DNA of 64,000 bases from Xiphydria camelus (GCA_963678675.1 OY783199.1:1061501-1125500); one strand, 5' to 3'. Positions 12,001 to 25,744 are shown, numbered from the stretch's first letter. Notes: generated by a model from the sequence alone, not told the origin. Program-made: numbers and translations.

Positions 12001-15000
12001 GGAGATCCAATTTCGACCGAGACCAGATATGGAAATGATCCTTTGTCTCAACGAGCGTCGTGGCTTCTGAACTCTTGGACGAACGATCTCGTAGTCCACT
12101 TCTGAAACGTACCGTGAAGTCCTGTCTACAACGTGCAACGGGGACGATGAGTTTGCCCGTCGTGCGATCGGATGGACGTATCAAAATCGACAAATTTCCT
12201 TGAATTAAATTTCGAGGAGTTCTCGGGAGACGATCTTGATTTTTATCTCGCTGCACGAAAGAACGGTCGATATGCAGACGAAGGAGACGCTACCCGGTTT
12301 CGTCATAACGAGACAATCAGAAATTGCCTAACCGCGCTTGGCTCGCGCCGAGAACGAAGTTGGGGCTCATTATAACTGGCAAAGTAAATTGCACCCCTCT
12401 GACGAAGTAACGTCGAAGATAGGGATCTCGACGAAAAAAAAAGGAAAGTGCACGTAGCATATGTACGTATGGGCATATTTATGCGCATCTCGGTAATGTA
12501 TCTGCTTAACCGCGTGAGAACGCGTCGGCGTTACGAAAATTCATATTTAATCACGATAGGCGGGTACCCTAATTACATCGTTGCGCGATGATACGCGCGT
12601 GTTGCCGAAATCGTTGCTGCAACTCGATAGTCGACTGGTTTGATTTCTATGCTTTCGAAATAATTGAAATGGCTTCGAGGAATTTTTAGAGCGCGATGCG
12701 ATAGTTGCGATTTTTTTGGAAAATTACCTGGTCCGGATCCGATGAGCAATTCCCATTCTGCGTCCGACAGGAGTTCTTTGACGTTGTCCTTCGTCACCTG
12801 AGAAATCGATAATTATCGTAAACCCCATGCAGTCGAACGAATCTTTTCCCCGGCGTATGAAAAAAGAAACTCCCTCGTGAGACGTGGACTGCGAGAAAAA
12901 AACGTTTCCTGCACTCAGCGATAGAATCGCGTCGCGCTTCTCACCGGTTGCAATACCGCGTCGGTCGAGGGGCGCGGCGCATTTTAATTTAATCCATTCA
13001 CATTTCAATCGGCAATTGAAACGAGGGAGAAAGTAGTTGCTCGATTAAAGCATCGCGGAATGAGATTCACTTTCATTCGTGATTCTCCCGGGCGTGTGTT
13101 CCGGTAGTCGGAAGAAGAGCATTCGTATCTCTCGAGCGGTAGCGATAAGGAGTGTGCCTTCTCGTTGAATTTCAGTTGGATCGACTCTACGAATGCTCGG
13201 GAGAGTCACGGTAACTCTACGGGAAATAGAAATGCAAACCGGATTAAATTTATAAGGAAGCGCGATAAGGCATCCATTCGTGGTATGAAATCAATGTTCG
13301 TTGCGGGCATATCGATTCCGTATCGAGGAACGCGAGAGAAATTTCGTTCCGCGTGAAAAGGAAATCTCGAAAATCGCGTGTTTCGGATACACCCATCGCT
13401 TTATCGCCGGAACGCCTCTCCCTCTCTCTCCCCCGCGTACTCTCTCCTCGGAAACTTGACAATGCGAGATTTTTCGGGCTTGCGTCAGAGCGGCGCTCAT
13501 CTCCCATGTTTTCCAGCGGAAGCGATCCACGAACAAAACGCCGCGCATCCAGCGTGACCGCGCTCGGAGGCCAATGTCTTCGGTGCTGAACAACGCGGAT
13601 GACGCTTCTATCCGGGCGGGCAAAAAAATGGCGGAGCCACGCTTTTCGAAATCCTCTCACCGCCTCGTCGACACGCACCGAATTGTCCTGTCGCGCGGAA
13701 GTTCGACGCTCCCGGCGTTGCCGCCGTTTACCCTTCAATTTCCTCCCCTTCGGAGCTCACGACGAGGCTCGATGTATCGCGCGAGCGTTCTCCAGACTCG
13801 CGTCGATGACGAGCAGAGGTCGAGAGTGCCGGAAGTGACATTCTCGACCCGGTTCCGCGGCGGACTCGCCGTCCGTGCCGGACGACAAGTGGAACGCACT
13901 CGCCGCGCGGCTGGACGATTCGCGTCCACGCAGAAGCGTCTCTCTCTCCTTCGCTCGCCGGTGGTGCACCGTCGCGTGACGCGTTTCGCGACCATGAAAA
14001 TGCTCGAGTCGCGAGGAAGCTTCGTCGTAGCTCGACGCGTTGCGATACGGGTCGAGGGACGAAGGGGCTTTCCATCCGAGACGAGCTAGTTACACGATAC
14101 GAATCGTGTGTCGATAGCCCCGTGTATCCTTGTTTAACCCTGAAATGACGAACACCTCCGGCGACGTCGTTAGGCGACGAGGGACGCGGTGAACGAACTT
14201 CGAGTACCGAGGACACGGGAGGAAGCTCGTCGCGAATTTCCGTTTCATCGTGGAGCGCGACGCGAGAAGGGGACCGCTTTGATGTGCAGCGGCAGCGAAG
14301 TGTCGGCGTCGCTCGAGGAGTAACGACGTTATATTATCTACCTATTTAGCACGGTTATCAGAACGTGGAGGGAAGAAGCGGGATGGCCGAGTATTCGGAG
14401 TGTGCACGCCGGTCGTCAAGCGGCGCTTAGCCGGTCACAGGCTCGTTTCTCGACGCCGAAAAGGTGGATCTCGCGTCGCGGAGCTGCACGCGTCGTTTTC
14501 GTCGCATTTCCGCGTTTCGAGCGAGTACCGGAGAGATGCCGCGAAGCTCTGCGCGCGAATCTGGAGAACGGAAATTAAGCGTTCTCCAGGAAATATCGAA
14601 TACTTTCGCGCGGACGAAAGTAAAACGATCCATCCATCTGCGCATATCGTACCACGTCGAGCGCACCGAGCCGGGGCGCAGTCGTTAAAATTCACGAGAG
14701 ATTCGCACTTTCCTAACGAATTTCCTAGAAAATTGCGGGTCCACCGACCGATTCGGCGTGTGCGTGCGGCGAACGCGAGAGCGCACAGGAACTACTCTGT
14801 AATTATAGCCGGTACATCGAACGGTTGGACACTCGACGTCATTCATTACCTCGTTACGTTTCACCGCGATTATTCCGGCGCGTTTCTGTGCGTGCGGGCA
14901 CGGGCGTCAAGGCCCCCGCGGTATTGTATACAATGAAAACTGTGCCACGCGCGAAACCTCGTACCTCCGTGTCGGGCCGCTCGTCGATCGAGCACGATTG

Positions 15001-16422
15001 TGTCCAATTAATTCAATTCCGATCGATGTAGCTCTCGGGGATTTGTCGAATTTCATTCAGGGAATATGGTCAACGGTGAATGAGAGAGAGGTTCGGATTT
15101 GACGTTGCTCGGTGTCAGGAATTTTGCAAGGATTCTTGGAAGGATCCTGGCTATATTGAGTATACACCGAGAAAAAAGTTTATTAATAGTTAATAATATA
15201 AATATTTCGTCAGGGCTTACCCTAACGAAAATATATGTTAATCGTTAAAATGTTTATTTGATTCAACCGGTTTTTTCAAAGTATCTAATTGCTCCAAAAA
15301 ATATTGCTATAGTTAACGAATATTTACTCGGTCCGATAAAATATTTATTTCGCCACATTGAAAGAAAAATGTATTAGCTACAAATAAACTGTTTCCTCAG
15401 TGTAGATGAAATAAACCCGCGAGAAGATTTACACCGCCGCCTCTATTCGAGATACACAGGGTTCCGTCTTTCCGCTCGTGTCCGATGCAGTCTACTTCTG
15501 CAGCCTCGCGCCAGTACTCGATCATCTTTCAGCAACGAGTTCCCACCGCGGATGAGGCAACCCCCGACGATATACATTCCATTATTCGCTCAACGCTACA
15601 CTGCCTGGCGTTGCGAGAACCAAGGCGCAACGGGGTCGATTCGATTCGCGAGAAACGGGATAATATCTTTCGGGAGTTTTTTCGACGGAGCGACTGGAAG
15701 AAATGGAAGGACAAGCGTAAAAGAAATTACGGGGTCGTGCGGTTTCCACTGCCTTACGACGAGTTCGGAAAAAGAGACTCGATCTTCACGGCCGCGACAA
15801 ATCGGTCGTTTGGCTGGAATTGCTCAACGTGAAGGCTGTTTTTCTCCGCGCCAAATCCGACGCCACGCGTGAGACTGTCGATTATTTCCGGTGGCATCGC
15901 TCCCGCGTCCGATGGGAGACGTACCCAGCAATTTTTTACTCCTCGTTTCGAAATATAGGTACTTTCGATTCATCGTAAAGACGCTCGCCTACCGTGTGAT
16001 AATCGTCGTTACCGAGAACCGTGCGGAAATTCACTTTGCATACGGTAATTGCGCTCGAGCAACATTAACCGAAGTGAAAGCCTGCAGCGGTCGTGGCCAA
16101 TTAATTTTCGCGCCGTTGAGCTTCGACGTTTTCCTCCGTTATCGGTCTATATAGATTTTTAGTACGCGGCTCGAGTGCGCGCACCCTGGAAAGCGCGCAC
16201 CAAGGCGGAGCGATGCATGAACGAAGGGACAAATACGATACGATGAATGGAGTAGGTAATCGAAGTAACGATTAATCGTGCGATTCGAGTGGGGAAACAA
16301 TTTATATCTGTTCTTCGCTAACGCAATTCAACCTCGGTCCACCGCTCGCTTACCTGTGCACCATCTCCTTGTAAGGCTACGAAATATATGAGGAGGATTT
16401 CAATGTTCAGCGTCCACTTCAT
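6989..16422 (-). CDS. ADAMTS-family secreted metalloprotease (reprolysin, M12B)
   Basis: Thirteen exons, read on the minus strand: 16422-16354, 12797-12728, 12101-11848, 11382-10534, 10194-9933, 9779-9674, 9596-9462, 9322-9073, 8858-8668, 8500-8319, 8235-8093, 8020-7561, 7479-6989. All phases agree, giving 1153 residues. Exon 1 encodes a hydrophobic signal peptide (MKWTLNIEILLIYFVALQG). A prodomain ends at a furin-type RAKR site (365-368). The catalytic domain (about 375-585) carries HEIGHNLGMRHD at 532-543 (zinc ligands H532, H536, H542; base E533) and Met-turn IMSP at 557-560. A disintegrin-like region ends in WCRGGRC (666-672), then one TSP1 repeat (about 688-745; WSAWHISEC). Two related cysteine-rich modules start near 789 and 992. 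No C-terminal TSP1 repeats follow. Such enzymes are secreted and cleave matrix proteins. The exact paralogue is not resolved. Confidence 0.95.
8978..9012. repeat. (AAAT)n microsatellite
   Basis: About eight AAAT units lie in an intron of the ADAMTS gene, between the exon ending at 9073 and the exon starting at 8858 on the minus strand. Confidence 0.9.
12798..16353 (-). other. First intron of the ADAMTS gene, CpG-rich
   Basis: This 3.56-kb intron separates the signal-peptide exon from exon 2. About 13.4-14.95 kb is strikingly CpG-rich and open in several frames on both strands (for example 13574-14089 and 14400-14936). None of these frames shows a domain or consistent splice context. One MITE sits at 15163-15404. 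No other gene is seen. Confidence 0.6.
15163..15404. mobile_element. MITE, family 'A' (TIR CACTGAGGAAACAGTTTATT)
   Basis: The left end, TACACCGAGAAAAAAGTTTATT, is an imperfect inverse of the right end, AATAAACTGTTTCCTCAGTGTA. ATATTTCG/CGAAATAAATATT motifs lie inside both arms. AT-rich, about 240 bp, non-coding. A second member of the family lies near 40190-40675. Confidence 0.6.
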
Positions 16423-17076
16423 GACATCACTGGTCTCTGTTGTATCGGGGGGATCACACCTCCTTCGACCGGTGCATCTTATATCGCGGGCTCGTTCACC
16501 AATCGTCGCTGTTCACAAATTGACTCGCTTCCGTGACATCTACGCGACGCGACGCGCAGGGTGAAGCGGTCCCGTTCGATGCACGTTGCCGCGGTGGTCC
16601 CGGGGAGAAGTACGCTTCCACCGCTCGTAGAACGTTTGCGGTTAGCGAACCGACTGACTACTGGATGTGGGAGTACACTTCGGACGAAGGGTACTCCCAC
16701 TCGTATACACACTAAAGGCGAATCCCCCTCCCTCCCACCCTCCCTCCTTTTCTCTCGCCTCGTTACAGTTTCGTTTTTGGCACGGCAGAGATGGAAATTT
16801 TCGTCTTCGCACAGCGACGCTTCGCCAACTCTTGGGAGCACGTCGTCGTCCTTCTCGAGATTCCGAGAGAGATCCTGCTCCAATTTCTCTTCGTGCATGT
16901 GAACAGGACGGTAGATAATTAAAATGTGAAGTATGAAAGGATTGAAGGGGGGGCGTGAAGCAGAACGCGTAGAAAGGGTAAAAACAATGCGATCGTCTCC
17001 CGATAATAAAGTCCAAACTCCCTTGATTATATATTGAAAAATGAAGAGGACATCGAACGCATCTACCGCGCCTTCA
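16423..17076. other. Intergenic: ADAMTS 5' flank and receptor 3' flank
   Basis: This 654-bp spacer lies between two genes transcribed in the same (minus) direction. It must hold the ADAMTS promoter/5' UTR and the end of the receptor transcript. No clear TATA box or AATAAA was identified on the minus strand; an AATATA near 17035 is a weak candidate poly(A) signal. Pyrimidine/purine tracts occur near 16725-16765. Confidence 0.45.
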
Positions 17077-20000
17077 TTATTCGTCGAATCTCTCTATGGG
17101 AACGAAAACTTCCGGAGGAAGTCTATGGTTGCTCCTCCGCAGCGGAATCTCGGACAGCTTCTGGTCCACGGGCTCCCGCGTGTCATAGAGGCTGGGAGCT
17201 TGAAAGATGATCGCCAGAGTGCCACCGATGCAGGCCAATGTGAATATCCAGAGGAAGAATCGGTCCAGCACCATCGCCACGAACTTCCAGTCTTCTATTA
17301 CCTGAGGAAGAACGAGAACTTGGAAGCGTCCGATCGAGCACGGTTGATCATCTTCTTTGCGATCGTTCCCACTGGTGGGAACTCGTGGTTGCGTCGAGAA
17401 ATAAAGCTAACGCGAGGGAGAAAATTAATCCGAGCAATAGTGACGTCACGTGCGACTCACCTCGTTGTCTTTGTCAGCGTCTTTAATATGTTGAGCAATG
17501 AACCGAATTCCTTTGAGCGCCGACAGGACGTCCGGGGACAAGTGTCTGGGCATCGTGTTCTCGCTATCGGTAACTGTCCCGACATAATCAGTGAAGGAGT
17601 TATTTCGATGGAAAATGATTGTCAAGCGTAACTTAGCGAATGAACGCTCACCGGAAGCGAGAGGTACGTGCCGAGTTTCGTCCTCTCGAATATTCTTATA
17701 AGTAGAAGTGACGCTCTCGAAGCCGTCGGGACTTCCCTTCAGCTCCGATGGATACTCGCTGACGCTATCTCGAAAGCTGAAATAAAGAAAAAAATTGCCA
17801 AGCAGATTCTTCCTCTTCGCGCCTTTCACTTCTATCGATCGAATTGTACGTAATATGATGTCATCAGACCAATTAGCCGTGGTTAAAGAGAGGAGAAAAT
17901 ACGATGAACTCTGTCGCGAATTACCTAAAGTCCATTTCGTTGGTGTACACATTGTCGATGTAAGTGTCGTCGTATTCGGGCGTCGAATAAGGCGTCCGTC
18001 TCATCATCAGGACTTGCGGCATCCAATTCAAAAAAACTCGCTGGACCCAGGGTGACATATTATGGGTGGATGGTGAGCTAAAACGGAGGGTGAGTAGCTC
18101 TTCCACTTGGATCTCGTTACAGACTTATTCGTGGATACTACATATGGTGATACGTTTCATACATTGGAATAAATGGTATAAATCGCATCACCCTGCATAT
18201 AATAATTAAATCAACACATGTAGCACTATAATTTACTGCTCCCCATCTATCAGTCTGATCAAGAGTTCAATTACCGAAAATAGACGTTGAGAACGCACAC
18301 GGTGACCCAAATGGAGAGCGTGACCAAGATCATCGTAAACAATAAATACTTTCCGAGTAATGGAACTGCCAATGACGTCGGGGGAATAATTTCCGCCAGC
18401 AGCAAGAAGAATACAGTCAGTGATAGGAGAATGGAGGCGCACAATGCGACCTGTAATTCGGAGAAATTTGATCTTTGATTTCCGGAAAAAAGATGGCAAA
18501 AAACCTTAATAAAAGTATTAAAATTGTAAGTAGTTAAAATTAATTACTTCTTATACTCGCAAAAATCTTGCTCACCTTTTCACCAGAATCACTGGGCAAA
18601 TAGAACACCAGGACGGTTAAAAATGTGATCCCCACACACGGTATTATGAGATTGACGGTATAAAATAGAGTTTTCCTTCTCATGGTTATGTTGAACGTGA
18701 TATCTGAATAATTGGACAAAGGAGCAGTCGTGTACACATTGCTTCATAAAGACGAGCATTGATAAGATGGATAAAACAAGATATGTAGTTCGTTACCGGA
18801 ATAAGGCTCGGTGCAACAGGGATAATATTCTTCGTTGCGAGCTGCAGGCACTTCGAGAATATCCCATTCAACTGATAAGTAAAATTCGCTCAGGTCTATG
18901 CCAACATTCACCAAATTGCTACCAGCTTCTTGGTCCATATGTTTTAGATCGACCTGTCAACAAGGTGCGTAATTGTGCATGAAACAGTCACGATCTCTCG
19001 AAGCAAGGATATCGAGTTACTCTTGTGATTTTCCCGACCTGCGCACCATTGTACGTCCAAGAACCGAATTTCATGATGCAGGATTGTTCGTCAAAGGGAA
19101 AGTATTCGACATTGATCTCGCAGGAAGACTTGTAAATGGCTGGAGGTTTCCAGGACACTTCTCCTGTATATTTGAGCGTGGCTTTCGTCATAAGGGTCAC
19201 CTCGTAATTACCATCAGCACTATAGATAGGGGAAAAATGTTGGGGAATGTGCAAATTATCGATTTCTCTTTACCACTCAACTTTAAATTGATTTTTTTTC
19301 TATTGCCATCGAAGAGAGTACGAGTTTATATAAAGATTTTATTCAAAAAGAATATTGTGTTATAGAGAAATCAAATTTTTGTATAAATTTTTCTTTATAC
19401 AACTGAGACATTTCTTCCGAATTTTCCTTATATCTCTCAATGTAAACTATCAAATTTAACTCAAGAAGGGCTTACTTATTGTACAAGACAATGTCGGGCA
19501 GCCATATATTCTCGGAAGGCACATAAAGCATTTCGACACCTCCGTACTCTTCCGGATCCCATCGTAATTTGTAATCTACCCATTTCTGTAATAAATTTAT
19601 ATTTGCATATTTGTATTTTATATACACATATATAACTAATTAATAGGAATTATTCTCATTTCACAAAATTTCGAATGTAGATGAAAATTGCTGAGAAATT
19701 TGTTTGCCATACCCTTTACATAGACTTCAGGGCTTATGTACAATAATCTGTGTAAGACGGGTTATGTGGCCATAGGGGCAGTGCAAATAAATATCGAAAC
19801 TGATGACTTGGCCCAATATAACTATCTCTACGAGGCGAAATAATACGTCTTACTTCGAGGTATGTTTAGGGATGAATATTTGGAATACCATTCAAATGCT
19901 CTATAAAGTCTAAATTCAAAAAAAGAGTTCATTAAAAACTAATAAACTTATATTTAGATGTGGCGAAGGATGCTTACCTGTTCTACCCACACATTTGTTG

Positions 20001-20796
20001 TCATGACTTGATTTTTAAGATTCTGTGAAATAGAAAATGCAAAAATCAATCAGAGAGCTTGCATTCAATTGCGTTCACTTGAGTTTTATATCTACTTGGA
20101 GCACTGACCATTTCAATCAGTTGAGATAGCTTTAATCCCAACCAGACCGTAAGAGTTTCTGAATTATTAACAACAGGTCGTATTAGTCTGTTATAATTCG
20201 ACAATAAATCATCATAGAGTCGTTTAGTATCAGGATTGGCCTCGAAGGTCTTAGTCCCCGATATATCTGCAATGAGAAATTTGATAGGCGCTTTCAGGGA
20301 TCATTTGTAAAATTTACTACGTTGGGTGGAATCTTATAAAGTTGCAATAATGATATACTGGTAGCAGATAAATAAAAGATCGTTGACTTTGAATATAGGA
20401 ATGTCGTGGAAGAACGTTGATATGGTATGATTAAAAAACAAGTGTAGAGGAAATCCTTCAAGGAAGAGTATCGATGAAGTGCATTCGCTCGACGCAATCG
20501 GAGTTTCTCGGGGGAAAATAATAATAACAACAACAACGTTGACTTGATTATTGCTACGGGGCAGCGACGTGTACTAATGAAATACGCTTTGCAACTTGAG
20601 CATATCGCTTGCTAACCATCGAAAATAAATAATTAATTAATTAAAATAATAAAGAGAGCATTTGAGATACATAGAGATCAAAAGGGAAACGGAAATCATT
20701 TTCCAGCTGTAAAAGGGAATCAAATCGGGAGGCATTTCGAGGCTCACCCCTGACGATGCTAAAGAGAGTGACGACGAAGACGAGTTTCCAGCACAT
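17077..20796 (-). CDS. Nicotinic acetylcholine receptor alpha-type subunit
   Basis: Twelve exons on the minus strand: 20796-20748, 20266-20109, 20022-19978, 19585-19476, 19219-19039, 18953-18797, 18703-18576, 18450-18275, 18077-17925, 17776-17652, 17573-17461, 17301-17077. Phases agree, giving 539 residues. It starts with a short signal peptide ([17 protein letters not shown]). The ligand-binding domain has the Cys-loop C154-C168 ([15 protein letters not shown]) and vicinal cysteines C227-C228 (YYPCC), which define alpha subunits. TM1-TM3 span about 245-330; GEK (274-276) precedes pore-lining TM2, as in cation channels. TM4 (about 472-494) follows a cytoplasmic loop of about 140 residues. Insect nAChRs are pentameric synaptic channels gated by acetylcholine and targeted by neonicotinoids. 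The 45- and 110-nt exons 3 and 4 match the conserved family layout. It looks like the alpha1-4/alpha8 group; the exact number is not resolved. Confidence 0.97.
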
Positions 20797-21003
20797 TTTG
20801 TTTACGCGGCACCGCTCGGGAGCTCTGACGACCGGAAGAACGCGGTTTGCGGCAGTGGTGGTACTGTGCGGCCATTAGCGAACAGGGGCGCAGCATCCCT
20901 TAGCGCTCGGTGGTCGATATTCGACGCTGGCGCCGCGGGAGATTTCGAATATCGTCGCAGGTTCTCCGAATCTCTCTCAAAGGATTCCCGAGTTAGTAAC
21001 TAG

Positions 21004-21080
21004 TAGGTAGGGACCGTTATACGTCCGCCTTATCGAGAACGATTGAGTGGTGCACGTATAACTGTCTCTACCTACTGCCG
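21004..21080. repeat. Short hairpin (about 25-bp imperfect arms)
   Basis: TAGTAGGTAGGGACCGTTATACG on the left pairs with CGTATAACTGTCTCTACCTACTG on the right, across a loop of about 30 nt. It may be a degenerate MITE; no target-site duplication was identified. Confidence 0.55.
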
Positions 21081-24000
21081 AATAGCTCCGAGACTGGAAA
21101 AATAATCTTACCAAGAAGTTCTTTTCTAGTCCCGGCAGTAGAAAAATATTATTTGAAAATTATGTACCTGTAGTTGAAGTTTGTCGTGTGTTAGCTTTAA
21201 CCTCGCCTAATATAATGAGCTTAGAAATCCATAATTGATACAAGCTAAATCAATTTGAACTGACATACATTGAACTTTGGACCATTTCGAAATCAATGTT
21301 TCTCGCCGCAGTTCCGCTTCCATCTACATCATAATGTATGATCTCGATTAATCATGCGAATGTTATCGACTTAGTAATCTGATTTGATTATAGGCACTTG
21401 TATGCACGTATCTCCCAACGCGGGGGCAACTTTGCAAATCGAGAGAAATTGGAATGAGATTCGATTAAGAGTGACAAATGGCGTGACGATGGGATTAAGG
21501 AGGTTCCGGGGCTGAGTAGATGCATATTTATGAATATCAGTAGCTTGAATCGTACCGAATCAGCGGGAATTGGGCTCTCGTTTGGACGCCACCGACGCAC
21601 GGTACGAGTGAGAGGTAGGTATGGATTTCCTACGAACTCTCGTCGAGTACCGACTGATGCTTCGCTGGAGTTCACGGAGGAATTGCCCGTTCGAGATTCC
21701 GAGAGCAGCCGCAAGAGGCAGAGACTTGTGAAAATTGAGCGATATGTGCAGATAACCCGTCGTCTCCTATCGACAGATAAGAGACTGATGATAAAATCAA
21801 TATAAATGTTGAACAGCGATTTGTATCCGATATGGAAGCGTACCTTCTTCATTTTCCTTTAGCTCTTTAAATATTCTCGTCCTTCGAAGAAACAATGTTC
21901 ACCAAATAACAACCCTTACGGATTCCTTTCCGATTCCATCTTCACGGAAAGCCGCACGAGAAACTGGCATTCGATAATTGCGAAACGACGTATTTTTCTG
22001 AGTATCGACGTGAAAAGAGCCCCCTATCGAGTATTCATTTCCAAACAATCGTCGATCTTGCGGAAAGACTGCCTCTCGATGTTTTTCCGCAGCGTCGAGG
22101 TGAACTCTTTTCCCCCGGGGTTCTATCTGTCGTTTGTTCGATCTTTGTGTTCGATATTCGGTCCCCGGATGCGAGGGAACACGGAAAAAGTCAACGGAAC
22201 CAGCGGAGGGGAGGGGAGCGGAAGAAGGAAAACAGTGGCATCATGGAAATAAAGTTGCGAAGACTTTTTTCCCTCGAGAAGCTTTGATCTCGCATCGAAA
22301 CGGACGACTGGGAACTTTATAAATAATGAGTCGTTCAGCGGGGAACCGTGAGAGTGTTCATTTTTTCACCAAGTCGAAGGAACGTAATAAAAATCGTCGA
22401 AAAATAATCCTGCCTCTTCCCCGAGTCTCGGGCTTTTCAATCTCATCTCCGCGATGATTCAAATCGTCACCCGGTGAAACTTTCGACCGAGTTGAACTTT
22501 GGCACTCCTCGCTGGAGGGCCTGTACGCGGCAGGGATAACTTTCTGCAGGGGGGCCGGAGTAGGTACGAGTATAATTTCCGATAAGACGGAATTCCTTTA
22601 TCGAGGTGCCCGTTTGACGAGCACTTTGGAGTTCCCAACCGTCGCTATTTTCGAATAGTAACGCAATGATGCGTTCGATGAAAGTAGAAACACCGAGAAA
22701 CTTCCTCTCCATGCTGTACCCGCAACGACATCGCTTAGCGTCGGATTTAACTACCTCTCCTTGACGAGCGCGGTGGTCCCATCCCTCTGTCAACTCGTGA
22801 AAACGGCACGGAGCGGCTCTCCGCGGTCTTTTAATTGACCCGAGATAAATCTGCAAGTCGATCAATCGCGGACGGCTTTACCCGAACCCGTAAAAAGAGA
22901 CGAGCATCGAGATAGCTCCCCGGCTTTGAATAAAAATCGATCCGCGAATCGCGGACGTATCTAACTACGTATGCGCCGTACAGATACGCCGAGCCACGGC
23001 GAAACCCGACAAATCAGAATAAGTGGCGGTGGCGCACGCGGGAATCGGAAGGCAAAGGAAGGCGATCGCTGAAGCGACTCCGCGACATTTATTCTCGGTA
23101 TAGTATCGGCAAGAAGTTCGAGATCGCATTGCGTCACGCGATTCGATCGAGCTTTTTTTCTTCACCGTAAGCTTCTACTATCGCTGCTTTATCTATAAAA
23201 GCTCAAGCGGCGCGACACTGTCAGATATTATAGACCGCTCGCGGGCGACGTTCGCGCGACTACTAATGATCGTTAGTGCGTTTTTTACTCGATTTTCCCC
23301 GCCCTCGACCCCGGCGCACACCGCCCGCGCTCCCCGTTGCAGCATCGACGTGTAAACTCGCGTACGGCACGAAAGGGAGGACTCGCGCAACACCCGGGGA
23401 ATTCGCCGAGATAACGTCATTGCGCCGTTGGTGGGAGTTCGTTGCGATTATTAGCGCCCCGCGGTCCTATCAACGGCAATACCTACCAACCGTATATGTA
23501 TAGGTACCCACTTTAGACCAGAAGCGCGTTCGGAGATGAGAAGCCGATTGTATTATCACCGGTGTACGTACGGGAATATTGCTGTACGTAAGGGGTGAAG
23601 TCGGCTAAAGCGAGCCGAGATAAGGGCGCAACGAGTTGCCCGTCGGTTCGTAAAAGATTAAGGGTTCGGTGTGGGGCTGACGAGAGAGTCGAGGAGCGCG
23701 TGTGCACGCTCCGCTACTTATAAGGCCCTCTAATTTGCTTCTAGGGACTCCATTAGTAAAACGCCTGGAGAACGCGCCGTGGTCTCGAGTAGGGGGTACA
23801 CTTCCTGCCAGCTATACGCCCTCGCTCTATGATTTTCCTCCGGTGCGCCGAGTATTTCGAGGGAGAGTTACGTGGCGGACGACGTCGACGACGAGGAGAC
23901 TTTTGTCCCGCGCGCGATCGAATTATGGTAAGAGCGAGGCCGCTCGTCGCCGCGGCATTGAGCGTTGACAGTGACGTCCCGCCGATGAACGTTCCTCGCG

Positions 24001-25022
24001 ACATTATGGTAACGACGAGACGTTATGCCTCTACGCGGCGTCTCCTCGTGATGCGTTCTTTCCTCCTTCCGTGCGACATCGACGACATTCGGGTTTACTC
24101 ATCGCTTGGCGTTGGCGAGGTCTATTTACGTCGAATCGATGAGACGCTCGCGTCTGTTGCGAATGACACCTCGTTTCCCCGCTCGACTAATTACCGTCGG
24201 AAGGAATTTCCAAGACGCTTCGATGAGCTATTTTACTTCCACCGTTTAGGATCCCGACCACGAACTCGACTCGAACTTGATAGGCTGTAGTGGCGTAAAG
24301 GGGACGCTCATAAATTACGCGATGTAAAGACGAGAGAGAGAGAGGGAGAGGGGGAAGGGAGGTTTGTTATCGGGCGACAAGGGCGAACGACGAGGGAGGA
24401 GAGCGCGATTTTAGATTCGTTATTTATTTAACACCATCAAGATTTTTCAAGGCATGAAGATAGCGTAATTGGTCACGTAAAATATGGGGGAACGGTCGAT
24501 GGAGTATCCTTATTTTGGCGGTATTATGGGACCGTGTTTCATGCAATTTTACGGGGCTGGACAACCTGTTCCCCGATGGGAGAGTCATGCACACGGTGGA
24601 GCGAGCGAATTATCGGCTACGAGAAAAATTAATTGTTTTTATCCACGTGGATGATACCCCGCAAAAACCGTCAGCCGAACCGAGGAAAATACAATGCCCC
24701 GAGAGGGTAACATGAGGAGAATGCAGCGTTGCAGGTTGTCGGGATCTCCGTTCATTAATATTCCGCTATCGCATCGTGCCGCGCGTGCAACATCATCGGC
24801 TGCCCCCGTTGCTCGGTTGCGAGCCTCGCGTTACCTGTACTGTCGGCTACCTGTTTCTCTCGGCAGGTAAATAATTAAACGGGAATAGCGGCGTACAATT
24901 AATACTCATTAAGTTGCTTTTGTGCTGTCCGAACGTCACCTTTGTACCGCTGGTAACGCGTGCGAGTCTCTGTACGACAGGAGGAGAGCGAGAGAGGGTG
25001 GCGAGGTAAAGAGGAGGAGGAG

Positions 25023-25026
<4 letters not shown>

Positions 25027-25072
<46 letters not shown>
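25027..25072. repeat. (GA)n microsatellite
   Basis: About 23 uninterrupted GA units, just upstream of the hairpin array. They generate artefactual RERERE and SLSLSL reading frames on the two strands. Confidence 0.95.
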
Positions 25073-25074
<2 letters not shown>

Positions 25075-25648
25075 GGCGAGCGGGAGAAAGAGTTTACGGG
25101 GAAATATTCTCTGAAGAATGCTAGACGACGCGCTGAAAGAGAGCAACGTTGCGAGATCCGATGAAATGAAAAAAAACGCAAAGTATATCTTTGAATTTAG
25201 ACTAATTATGAGATCCCTTTCATATCAGAGGAAACCTTTGGCATCCGCGCCTTGATAAATTTCGTTTGTACCACATGACGCTATCTTCACATCGCGCTAC
25301 TTTCATAATTGTGTTCATCGATGTCAGTTGAGGATTAAAACATATAATCTAGCTTTTACTGGAATTACGTAAGTTATATAAAAATACAGAGTACTTCTCA
25401 CTCATTACGGAAAAATTTTATGCCCCATGGCTGAGCTTCGCTCACCGCGAGAATCTACTGTGGCATGCTTCGGCTCGCCTCGCCATCACTCGTCTCATAT
25501 CGGCTCGCAACGAGGTAAGCGATACCGAAGCGAGGCAGGTGACGTCACAGGTGTCTCGCGGCGAGCGTGGCTACCGTACGGGGTGAGCCAGCCCGGGCGG
25601 CCGCGCAGGCAAGCGCCCTATGCTCCACCAGGAGTTGGTGCCTCGTGG

Positions 25649-25744
25649 TTTTCGAGGCGCTTAAACGACTCGCCGGGTATAATATATTATATTTATTATG
25701 TCTTTATATATTATACCCGGCGAGTCGTTTAAGCGCCTCGAAAA
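25649..25744 (+). repeat. Array hairpin HP1
   Basis: The left arm is TTTTCGAGGCGCTTAAACGA continuing CTCGCCGGGTATAATATAT; the right arm is its exact complement ending GCCTCGAAAA. The arms of about 39 bp enclose an AT-rich loop containing TTTATTATGTCTT. HP3, HP5 and HP7 have the same loop orientation. Confidence 0.9.

Larger units (their letters stand above)
20797..25294. other. Intergenic: receptor upstream region, no gene seen
   Basis: It is GC-rich close to the receptor start and mixed further on. It holds a 77-bp hairpin at 21004-21080, purine tracts near 24330-24360 and a (GA)n run at 25027-25072. Several frames of 80-154 codons (for example 21388-21852 and 23829-24290) have no recognisable domain or signal peptide and are treated as chance. 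The receptor promoter is expected just above 20796, but no TATA box is evident. Confidence 0.5.

Noticed and set aside
14379..14460. GGGATGGCCGAGT resembling a tRNA-Leu/Ser A box
   Set aside because: No B box (GGTTCGAATCC) at the right distance and no cloverleaf could be formed.
13574..14936. Long frames in the CpG-rich ADAMTS intron (13574-14089, 14400-14936)
   Set aside because: Stop codons are rare by composition here and several frames on both strands are open at once; the peptides are Arg/Ser-rich with no family resemblance.
24847..25181. SLSLSL and RERERE peptides
   Set aside because: They are translations of a (GA)n microsatellite.
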